The notes beneath the pieces are model-generated. The model searched no databases. It had not been told where the DNA came from and saw only the letters and a list, made by a program, of their open reading frames with translations. A DNA stretch of 7,063 nucleotides from Clostridia bacterium. Its GTDB lineage: Bacteria > Bacillota > Clostridia > Oscillospirales > CAG-272. Location: assembly GCA_900768535.1 (NCBI GenBank), contig CAAGDE010000034.1, forward strand, positions 1 through 7,063, in the 5' to 3' direction. This document shows, piece by piece, positions 1-6,600 of this stretch (the first letter of the stretch is position 1; each line of letters begins with the position of its first letter). Both the position numbers and the translations under genes were made by a program.

Positions 1-59
1 TTAAACCTTTCTTAAGGAGAAAGGTTTAAGCGGGGTTTGGGGCAGAGCCCCAAGGTCTT
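1..59 (+). repeat. Two-hairpin dispersed repeat, copy A (3' of pepD)
   Basis: Two inverted repeats lie side by side. The first has 11-bp arms (1-11 TTAAACCTTTC and 19-29 GAAAGGTTTAA), extendable by one T-A pair to leave a 5-base loop. The second has 7-bp arms (37-43 TTGGGGC and 47-53 GCCCCAA) around AGA. The right edge is AAGGTCTT at 52-59. The unit from 28 to 59 matches copy B (1521-1552, minus) at 29 of 32 positions. It begins seven bases beyond the pepD stop, so in the pepD transcript it could act as a 3'-end hairpin or terminator. No U-tract follows the second hairpin; what follows the first lies outside the window. The repeat may continue to the left of the window. Confidence 0.7.
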
Positions 60-66
60 CCCCCCG

Positions 67-1509
67 TTACAACCGTTCAAGCACGAGACGCAGGATGCCG
101 CAGAAGTGTTCGACGGAATCGAGGTCGAGGGCTTCATCGGGGGAATGGATATTTTTCATATCGGGGCCGATGGAGATCATATCCATATCGGGGAGGTGTT
201 GGCGGATGATACTGCACTCCAGCCCGGCGTGGATGACATTGACGCGGGCATCTCTGCCGGTGGCATCGCGGAAGGCGGAGAGGTAGGCGTCGCGGATGTC
301 GGAATGCTCGGCATAGCTCCAGCCGGGGTAGCGGCTGTGGTGGCGGACGTCGGCGCCGACCGCGGAGGCGAGCAGATTCAGGTCACGCACGGAGAGATCC
401 AGCTGTCCCTCAAGAGAGGAGCGGGAGGAGAAGACAAAGGTCACGGCGCCGTCCGTTTCGCGCACCACGCCCAGGTTGCGGGAGAATTCGACCAGTCCCG
501 GCACCCTGCGGCTCATCTCCAGCACGCCGTTTGCCGCGCAGGTCAGAACGGTGACCGCCGCGCGGGTTGCCGGAGCGGAGTACATTTTAGAGCCGCCGTC
601 CGCAGGGGAGACCGTCAGCCGGAAGCCGCGATCCGCCGCGCCGACCTCGCCGGCAATCTCCGCACCGATGTCGCCGAGAAGCCGGTCTGCCCGCTCCGCG
701 TCCGGGACTGCAACAACCGCCGTTGCCTCGCGCGGGATGGCGTTGTCCTTGGAGCCGCCGGACAGGGCAACCAGACGCATCGCGGGCTGATCCTCCAGGA
801 GGGCGGAGAGCAGACGTCCCATCAGCCTGTTCGCGTTGGCGCGTCCGCAGTTGATGTTTTCTCCCGAATGCCCGCCGGCAAGCCCGGTGATGTGAAGCTC
901 CAGACAGTCGCCCGCCAGCGCCTCGCAGTCGGTTTTCACGGTCAGGTCGGAGCGCAGTCCGCCCGCACAGCCGGCAGTGACCACGCCGAATTCCTCGCTG
1001 TCCAGATTGAGCATCCGCCGCGCCGTCAGGAGCGAATAATCGAACGCGTGCGCGCCGTCCATCCCGACCTCCTCCGCCGTGGTGAACAGACACTCGCAGG
1101 CGGGGTGCGAGGGGAACGCGCCGTCCAGAAGCGCCAGCATGATCGCAACGGCAATCCCGTCGTCGCCGCCCAGCGTTGTTCCGCGTGCACGCAGATACTT
1201 CCCGTCCAGATACAGCTTCAGCGGATCGCGCAGAAAATCGTGCACCGTGTCGCGGTTCTTTTCGCATACCATGTCGGTGTGCCCCTGCAGAAGCAGCGGC
1301 GCCGCACCCGCGCGGTCCGCCGATGCCGGAGCCTTGATAAGCACATTGTTCTGCGCATCGCGGGAATGCTCCAACCCGCGCTTGGCGGCAAACGCGCACA
1401 GATAATCCGCAATCCCCGCCTCATTGTACGAGCCGCGAGGAATGGCGCTGATCTCCTCAAAATACCGGAACACCGCCTCCGGCTCTCTCCCTTGAATGAT
1501 GTATTCCAT
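67..1509 (-). CDS. pepD: Aminoacyl-histidine dipeptidase / cytosol non-specific dipeptidase (M20C)
   Basis: Cytoplasmic metallopeptidase expected to hydrolyse a broad range of dipeptides, including Xaa-His, with two zinc ions; it serves peptide nutrition and turnover. The protein has 480 residues, the usual full length for this family. Visible motifs in order: LQGHTDMV (74-81), giving metal ligand His77 and the nearby Asp79; GGDDGIA (114-120), with bridging Asp116; TTAEEVGMDGA (143-153), with catalytic-type Glu146 and ligand Glu147; LNLDSEE (167-173), with ligand Asp170; AGGHSGENI (211-219), in the lid/dimerisation domain; HAGLECSI (427-434); and KNIHSPDE (452-459), with final ligand His455. 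Residue roles are by analogy with characterised M20 enzymes. The ATG start follows AAGGAGG with a 4-base gap, and the protein begins directly in the family N-terminus. All key residues are present, so it should be active. No clear promoter was found; it could be read through from mreB or have its own weak promoter in the repeat-filled gap upstream. Confidence 0.95.
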   Translation of the reverse strand: MEYIIQGREPEAVFRYFEEISAIPRGSYNEAGIADYLCAFAAKRGLEHSRDAQNNVLIKAPASADRAGAAPLLLQGHTDMVCEKNRDTVHDFLRDPLKLYLDGKYLRARGTTLGGDDGIAVAIMLALLDGAFPSHPACECLFTTAEEVGMDGAHAFDYSLLTARRMLNLDSEEFGVVTAGCAGGLRSDLTVKTDCEALAGDCLELHITGLAGGHSGENINCGRANANRLMGRLLSALLEDQPAMRLVALSGGSKDNAIPREATAVVAVPDAERADRLLGDIGAEIAGEVGAADRGFRLTVSPADGGSKMYSAPATRAAVTVLTCAANGVLEMSRRVPGLVEFSRNLGVVRETDGAVTFVFSSRSSLEGQLDLSVRDLNLLASAVGADVRHHSRYPGWSYAEHSDIRDAYLSAFRDATGRDARVNVIHAGLECSIIRQHLPDMDMISIGPDMKNIHSPDEALDLDSVEHFCGILRLVLERL

Positions 1510-1513
1510 GTTA

Positions 1514-1520
1514 CCTCCTT
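1514..1520 (-). promoter_or_regulatory. pepD ribosome binding site
   Basis: AAGGAGG on the minus strand, four bases before the ATG at 1509-1507. The site directly abuts the end of repeat copy B: the AAGGTCTT edge runs straight into AAGGAGG. Translation initiation of pepD therefore sits next to the hairpins of that repeat. Spacing is a little short but the match is full. Confidence 0.85.
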
Positions 1521-1581
1521 AAGACCTTGGGACTCTGTCCCAAACCCTGCTTAAGAAACTTCTTGAAAGAAGTTTCTTAAG
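1521..1581 (-). repeat. Two-hairpin dispersed repeat, copy B (5' of pepD)
   Basis: This lies in opposite orientation to copy A. The outer hairpin has 15-bp arms at 1550-1564 and 1567-1581 (about 14 bp with a TGAA loop if folded). The inner hairpin has arms TTGGGAC (1527-1533) and GTCCCAA (1537-1543) around TCT. On the minus strand, bases 1552 to 1521 match copy A 28-59 except at three positions. Two of those are the partners of one base pair in the inner stem (G-C in A, A-T in B), so pairing is kept. The element forms the 5' leader of pepD and ends at its Shine-Dalgarno. Together with copy A it brackets pepD as inverted repeats. Confidence 0.75.
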
Positions 1582-1605
1582 AATCTTCAAGAACTTTCAC
1601 TGACT

Positions 1606-1671
1606 GGGCAGTCTGTTGCCCTTTCGGCGGAAGCGAAGCGTCCCGCCCGCGCCCCCGTGCGATAGCCGCAC
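1606..1671. other. Cluster of three small GC-rich hairpins in the mreB-pepD gap
   Basis: Three short inverted repeats follow one another. GGGCA (1606-1610) pairs with TGCCC (1617-1621); GGCGG (1626-1630) pairs with CCGCC (1643-1647); GTGCG (1657-1661) pairs with CGCAC (1667-1671). No convincing coding sequence crosses them. They may be part of a structured leader or of a larger dispersed element that also includes the 25-bp inverted repeat next to it. Short GC-rich stems are expected by chance in such DNA, so confidence is modest. Confidence 0.35.
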
Positions 1672-1701
1672 CGCCTTTTGCGTTCCACCCCGCCAAACCA
1701 C

Positions 1702-1819
1702 TCCCAAACTTTCCTCAGCCGGGTTTGATTCCCCCGTTCGAGACAGGTACTCCGTCACGCCACGCACAGCCAATCCTGACCCGCACTCCGAATCAAACCC
1801 GGCTGAGGAAAGTTCGGGA
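1702..1819. repeat. Long inverted repeat, 25-bp perfect arms, 58-base centre
   Basis: Bases 1707-1731 are the exact reverse complement of 1790-1814. One mismatch outward, four more pairs extend the arms to 1702 and 1819, giving 29 of 30 pairs. The centre (1732-1789) has no ORF of note and is not obviously a tRNA, although the arm contains a T-loop-like TTTGATTC. No target-site duplication is visible at the ends. It may be a small non-autonomous element (MITE-like) or a structured RNA; transcription from mreB towards pepD would form a long hairpin. Confidence 0.7.
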
Positions 1820-1828
1820 AGGATAGGA

Positions 1829-1888
1829 GGGGTTTGGGGAGGGAAGGAAACCCCTCCGAAAGGGGTTTCCTTCCCTCCCCAAGGTCTT
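1829..1888 (+). repeat. Dispersed repeat, copy C, with 22-bp perfect hairpin at mreB 3' end
   Basis: The copy starts with GGGGTTTGGGG and ends with CCCCAAGGTCTT, as in copy A, but the inner stem is much longer. Bases 1834-1854 pair perfectly with 1862-1882 (21 bp, 22 with the next T-A), leaving loop CCGAA on the plus strand and TTCGG on the minus strand. It starts four bases beyond the mreB stop, with the hairpin arm ten bases beyond it. On the mreB transcript this would be a very stable hairpin at the 3' end. No U-run follows, so it is not a textbook intrinsic terminator, but it may stop polymerase or protect the mRNA end. Confidence 0.75.
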
Positions 1889-1891
1889 CCC

Positions 1892-3010
1892 CTACCTCCC
1901 CTCGAACATATCCAAATTGTCCAGGGATTTGCCGGTGCCGATGGCGACGCAGGAGACCGCATCGGGTGCGATACGGGTTTTGATACCGGTTGCGCGGGAG
2001 ACGAGCTGGTCGAAGCCGTAGAGGAGGCTGCCGCCGCCGGTCATAACGATGCCGTTGCGCAGGATGTCGCCGAGCAGCTCGGGGGGAGTTTGTTCGATGA
2101 CCTCGCAGATGGCGTCGAGGATTGCCGAAACCGGCTCGGCGAGCGCCTCAATCATCTCCCGCGAGGTGACGGTAATCACCTTCGGAAGCCCCTGATTGAC
2201 ACAGCGCCCCTTGACGTCCACGCTGACGGTCTGGGGGCGGGTATAGACGGTACCGATGCGTTTTTTGATGCCCTCGGCGCTCCGCTCACCGATCAGAACA
2301 TTGTATTTACGCCGCACGTAGCGGACGATGGCGTCATCGAATTTGTCGCCGGCAATCTTGATGGATTTCGACACCACCACGCCGCCCAAAGAGAGCACCG
2401 CAATATCGGTGGTCCCGCCGCCGATATCCACCACCATATTGCCCTCCGGGGCGTAGATGTTCAGCCCCGCACCGATTGCCGCCGCAGTCGGCTCCTCAAT
2501 CAGGTAGGTCCGGCGCGCACCGGCTTCCCGAGCCGCGTCCTTCACCGCGCGCTCCTCCACCTCGGTAATGCCGGAGGGGATGCAGATCATCACGTTCGGG
2601 GGGACGAACAGATTCCCGCAGGCGCGGCGGATGAAGTACTGGATCATTTTGAGCGTGACCTCGTACTGACTGATGACGCCGTCCCGCAGGGGGCGGACAG
2701 CCGTGATGTGACCGGGGGTTCTGCCGAGCATCTGCTGCGCCTCGCGGCCGACCTTGAGGATTTTGTCGGTGTTTGTATCGATGGCAACGACCGACGGCTC
2801 CTGCAGAACAATCCCCCTGCCCTGCACATAGACCAGCACCGTTGCGGTACCGAGGTCGATGCCGATATTCCGGCTCACGCGGAAGCCCCGGAGGCGGTCG
2901 AGGAGCGCGAGATACCACTTTTTCTTCTTTTTTTTCTTGACCACCGGCTTGGTGGCGGGCTTTTCGCCGGGTCTCCTTGCCTGCGGCGGACGCTGCTTCT
3001 GCTCCTGCAC
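1892..3010 (-). CDS. mreB: Rod-shape actin-like protein MreB with basic N-terminal extension
   Basis: Bacterial actin homologue that polymerises with ATP under the membrane and guides lateral peptidoglycan synthesis. The core is complete: phosphate-1 loop IGIDLGTA (49-56), PSVVAID (72-78), CIPSGITEVEERAV (143-156), EEPTAAAIGAG (172-182), phosphate-2 DIGGGTTDIAV (195-205) and adenosine motif GIVMTGGGSLLYG (320-332). The total is 372 residues, whereas MreB proteins are usually about 330-350. The excess is a 47-residue N-terminal region, Pro/Gln/Arg/Lys-rich, with seven lysines (25-31) and then WYLALLDRLRGF, which could form an amphipathic membrane helix. The start is GTG, supported by AAAGGAGG seven bases upstream. 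A later GTG (residue 45) would give standard length but has no ribosome binding site. No mreC or mreD is next to it, so it may be an MreB/Mbl-type paralogue. It has its own promoter at 3047-3075. Confidence 0.95.
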   Translation of the reverse strand: MQEQKQRPPQARRPGEKPATKPVVKKKKKKKWYLALLDRLRGFRVSRNIGIDLGTATVLVYVQGRGIVLQEPSVVAIDTNTDKILKVGREAQQMLGRTPGHITAVRPLRDGVISQYEVTLKMIQYFIRRACGNLFVPPNVMICIPSGITEVEERAVKDAAREAGARRTYLIEEPTAAAIGAGLNIYAPEGNMVVDIGGGTTDIAVLSLGGVVVSKSIKIAGDKFDDAIVRYVRRKYNVLIGERSAEGIKKRIGTVYTRPQTVSVDVKGRCVNQGLPKVITVTSREMIEALAEPVSAILDAICEVIEQTPPELLGDILRNGIVMTGGGSLLYGFDQLVSRATGIKTRIAPDAVSCVAIGTGKSLDNLDMFEGR

Positions 3011-3017
3011 GTCGGCG

Positions 3018-3025
3018 CCTCCTTT
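3018..3025 (-). promoter_or_regulatory. mreB ribosome binding site (decides GTG start)
   Basis: AAAGGAGG on the minus strand, seven bases before the GTG at 3010-3008. Its strength and ideal spacing are the main reason for accepting the non-ATG start and hence the N-terminal extension. Confidence 0.85.
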
Positions 3026-3046
3026 CCCGTTTTCTTCCTACCATAC

Positions 3047-3075
3047 ATTATACACGATCCCACCCCAAAAATCAA
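3047..3075 (-). promoter_or_regulatory. Sigma-A type promoter of mreB
   Basis: On the minus strand, TTGATT (3075-3070) and a perfect TATAAT (3052-3047) are separated by exactly 17 bases. Transcription would start near 3040, giving a short leader of about 30 bases before the GTG start. This is the best promoter match in the window. Confidence 0.75.
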
Positions 3076-3234
3076 TATCTTTCCGAAAATATTTTAGCGC
3101 AATTCCGGGAGAGCAACCACGGAAGCGCGGGAGAAAGGCGGCGCGGAATGACCTCCGATGACCTGGCATTCATGAACGGTTTGTATATAAAATCTTGATT
3201 CGATGTAAGTTTATGTGAAGTTGTTGCAAACGGG

Positions 3235-3263
3235 TTGCTTTTTGTGGGAATGTATGATAAAAT
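3235..3263 (+). promoter_or_regulatory. Candidate promoter P1 for the leader/surface gene
   Basis: TTGCTT (3235-3240) and TAAAAT (3258-3263) are 17 bases apart, in an AT-rich stretch, with predicted start near 3270. Four of six -35 and five of six -10 positions match consensus. This promoter would transcribe the whole leader ORF including its ribosome binding site. It is a consensus match only. Confidence 0.4.
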
Positions 3264-3276
3264 GAAAGAGACGGGA

Positions 3277-3295
3277 CGGACTGCATCTCGGTCCG
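3277..3295 (+). other. Small hairpin at the predicted 5' end of the P1 transcript
   Basis: CGGACTG (3277-3283) can pair with CGGTCCG (3289-3295) in seven pairs, one of them a T-G wobble, with a five-base loop. A transcript from P1 would carry it within about ten bases of its 5' end, where it could stabilise the mRNA. It is short and may be chance. Confidence 0.3.
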
Positions 3296-3362
3296 GGCAC
3301 AATCAACCCCGCGAAACCTGCGGAAATTTACAAAAAAAACAGGGAAAAGGAGTTGACAAGGG

Positions 3363-3437
<75 letters not shown>

Positions 3438-3509
3438 GTCTGCCCTTTTCGGGGGAGAATACAATAGAGCGCTAACGCACTGCTGCATGGGTTTTTACCT
3501 ATGTGGCGG

Positions 3510-3548
3510 TGCGGTTTTGCTTTCATAAGGGACAGACGAGCAACCGCA
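3510..3548 (+). other. Leader hairpin upstream of the surface gene
   Basis: TGCGGTT (3510-3516) is complementary to AACCGCA (3542-3548), with a 25-base loop. An alternative fold pairs TGCGG and TTGC with GCAA and CCGCA, leaving a TT bulge. The stop of the longest alternative leader frame (3526-3528) falls in the loop, so a ribosome terminating there would occupy this stem. Confidence 0.35.
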
Positions 3549-3563
3549 ATCCAACGGTTTTCA

Positions 3564-3577
3564 GTCGCAAAAGCGAC
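3564..3577 (+). other. Small hairpin just before the surface-gene ribosome binding site
   Basis: GTCGC (3564-3568) and GCGAC (3573-3577) around AAAA, 17 bases before the AAGGAG. No U-tract follows, so it is not an intrinsic terminator. It might affect ribosome access or mRNA stability; short enough to be chance. Confidence 0.35.
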
Positions 3578-3594
3578 AAAACATAAAAAACAAA

Positions 3595-3600
3595 AAGGAG
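3595..3600 (+). promoter_or_regulatory. Ribosome binding site of the surface gene (decides start)
   Basis: AAGGAG eight bases before the ATG at 3609. An in-frame ATG at 3501 has no ribosome binding site, and its extra 36 residues are charged and would bury the signal peptide. The site therefore fixes the start at 3609. Confidence 0.85.
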
Positions 3601-3608
3601 ATTTGGTC

Positions 3609-6600
3609 ATGACACACACGAAGGCGAACAGATCAAAAATATTGGCACTGATACTCGGTCTTACCATGTGCCTGGCACTGATGCTCGGCATAGCGAAGAC
3701 AAACGGCTTTGTCGCGCGGGCGGACGAAGGCGAAAAAGCCAAGATTGAAGGCGTCGGAGTTTCCTTTAACAAAACGAAAATAGGCGACAAGCTTGCTTCG
3801 ATGTTTCAATTCGAGGATGAAACGACAAAAACGCTCGTTGTTCCCGAAGGCGCAAACTATACGGCAAGAATTGACGTAATATTTGCCTACGGACACACCC
3901 GTCGCTTGTGGGAAGATGCGCCCGGTTATTTATGGAGCACAATTGAAAACTCCGAAATAACGAGGAATAAGCCGTACGTTGTCAGAGTGACGTTTTATCC
4001 GAAAACGGGATATGTTTTCGACGCGTCGAAAAAAGCCGAATATTTAAGAACTATGAATATTCCTGGGTTTGAAATCGGCAAAGGAAAAGATATAGAGGTC
4101 TGGACAACGAATTTAGGAGAATATTATTTTTACGTCGATTTTGTCGTTACCAAAGGCATGAATCACATGTTCGGGTGGTCCTTGAATGTTTATCCGAAGA
4201 TCGGCGTGCCGTTCAACAGCAGTTTATGCACTCCTTATACGGACACGGCTTTCTGGCTTGTCGGCGCGCCCGCGCCCTACACGTTCGAAAAGAAAATCGC
4301 TCCTGTAGGGACTATCGTCGAAACGCAGAAATCAGAGATATTAAACACTTACGTTTGTAATTATCAGATTACCGCGGTGAACGCTATGGACGGCGGAACG
4401 ATGTATATCACGGCAACGGCGGCGGATGGGCAGACGTGCGATATTCCTATATATATAAACAGCGTTTCCGGCGGACACGAGCATACCTGGGTTGAAGAAA
4501 TCGAACCGATAGGAAACGAATACCACGGATATACGAAATGTACCGCGGAAGATTGTCCGGGCGTTGCGTATCAGTTTGACAAAGGTTCGAGATATTCAAA
4601 GCACGATTACGCTTACGGCTGTAACGTCAAATGCGGGACTTGCGGACACGTAAATCCCGAAGGAAAACACACGTATATCTGGCAATTCGACGTCGAAGAC
4701 ACGGAATATCATATTTCAAAGTGTCGTTGCGGCGAAGTTGAAAAAGACGAAAACGGCAACCCCGTAAAAGAAAAACACCACGGCGGAAAATCGACGTGTT
4801 ATGCAGGTGCGGTATGTGAGGGCTGCGAAGCCACGTATCAGGAGAAAATAGAACACGCATACACGCTTGCCACAAAACATTTCACCGATGGAGAAGGACA
4901 CTTCTTCTACTGCGTGTATTGCGGTGAAGAAGATACAACCCACAGGCACATGGCAAAAGGCGGTACGGCAACGTGTAATCGCCGTGCCGTATGTACTCAC
5001 ACAGAAAACGGAGTGGAATGCGGACATGAGTACGGCGATTATGTCAATCATACCTTCGCGAACGGAAAATGCACCGAATGCGGAGCGGATGAGTTCATTA
5101 CAAAGCTTGATATAGAAGTGCCGTATTGGACGGTCGGAACACCCTACAAGGCTTTGGAGTTTCCCATCATAAAGGAGGGGAGAGTTTACTGTTGGCCAAC
5201 TACCAACTATAATTCCTACCAAAAGAGCGGTAACGGTCTTGCAAATGTAACCGAATTGACAAGTAATATCGTGCTTGTTTACAAGTTTCTTGCCCAGGCA
5301 AACTGCAAATTGCCGGCAGATGCGCAAGATGTTCAGGTTACGGTAAAAAACGGCGAATTGGTAAGTCAAAGCATTTCCGGCTCCATGCTGGTTGTATGCG
5401 TGTTGCTTCGTTTTGATGACACCGTGCAGTCAATCGATCTCGACTTTGCCCAACCCTACATAGACAATCCTACAGCCGATTTGAACATCACCGAGAAAAA
5501 CGGAATGAAGATAACGGTGGATTGGGTGAATGTTTCGTTGCAAAACAGATTCAACACGAACCAACCTAACGCCATCGTCACCGTAACCGCGCCCCAGGGG
5601 AAACGTTTTCCGGAGTTTACTTATCCTTGGTCGGAGTGGCTCTGTGATATTAACATTACGGGAGGCGAATTATTACAGGGGGTATCGGGTACACTGAACG
5701 ATGACAAGACGGAAATTCGATTTGTCGTAATCGTTTCGACGCCGTTGCCTTGCCCGCATTCAAATGTCGTGCTGACAGATCAGGGGCAACCGGAAACCTG
5801 TACCGTGCCCGGATTGAAAGAACAGTACGACTGCAAAGGGTGTGCAAAAAAGTTTGTCGACGTTGAATGTACAACGCCGTGGACAATCGAGAATGCGATC
5901 ATTCCCGCAGGACATAAATGTAACCACATTGAACATACCGATGTTGCCCCCGGTAAGGACGGAAACATCGAGTATTACGAATGCCAGCGCGAGGAGTGCG
6001 GCAAACTCTTTGCGGACGCCGCCTGCAGCAGTGAAATCACGCTTGCACAAACCGTAATTCACGATTTCAAAACCGAATGGTCCTCTGATAAGGACGCGCA
6101 CTTTCACGAGTGCAAGAACTGCGATGTAACAAAAGACAAAGCGGCGCACCGTCCCGACAGAACAGAGGCGACAGAGGACGATCCCGTGAAATGCCTTGAC
6201 TGTGCATACATTATCACGCCCGCGCTCTCACACACCACGCACCATACGACGCTTGTTCCGGGTGAGGATGCCACCTGCATGAAGGAAGGCAGAAAGCCGT
6301 ATTACAGATGCAGCAAATGCGAAGTGAAATTTGAAGATGAATCGGCAACCAAGCCCATCACCGACGAAAGCTCGCTTGTGATTGCCAAAGCACACAAGTT
6401 CGGCGCGTGGGTAGCCGAAGTGCCGGCAACCGAGGAAGCGGAAGGCGCGAAAGGACACAAGGACTGCACGTTCTGCGGAAAACACTTTGACGAAAACGGA
6501 GCGGAGATCGCCGACCTTACGATAGCAAAACTCGTAAAAGCGGAGGTCACGGTCATCGGCGGAACGGGCGGCGGCAGACTTACCGTCGGCGAAAGCGTAA

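Noticed and set aside
37..1554. Open frame of 505 codons on the plus strand across all of pepD
   Set aside because: It is antisense to a gene with every M20C catalytic residue. Its translation has no domain-like pattern, and GC-rich coding DNA commonly leaves the opposite strand open. It has no ribosome binding site.
1719..1760. tRNA-like T-arm (TTTGATTC flanked by G and C runs) in the inverted repeat
   Set aside because: No acceptor stem, D-arm or anticodon arm can be formed around it on either strand.
1597..1962. 121-codon minus-strand ORF through the mreB-pepD gap
   Set aside because: It overlaps the mreB 3' end and consists mostly of the inverted repeats read as codons. The translation is low-complexity and has no start signal.
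1616..3097. Open frame of 493 codons on the plus strand across all of mreB and half of the gap
   Set aside because: Antisense shadow of a clear mreB. It crosses the hairpins and inverted repeat in the gap without any coherent protein feature.
3564..3577. Intrinsic terminator ahead of the surface gene
   Set aside because: The stem is only 5 bp and is followed by A-rich DNA, not a T-tract, on the plus strand. On the minus strand the following bases are also not a T-run.
3501..3608. In-frame upstream extension of the surface protein to ATG 3501
   Set aside because: There is no ribosome binding site before 3501. A good one precedes 3609, and the extension would sit ahead of a clear signal peptide.
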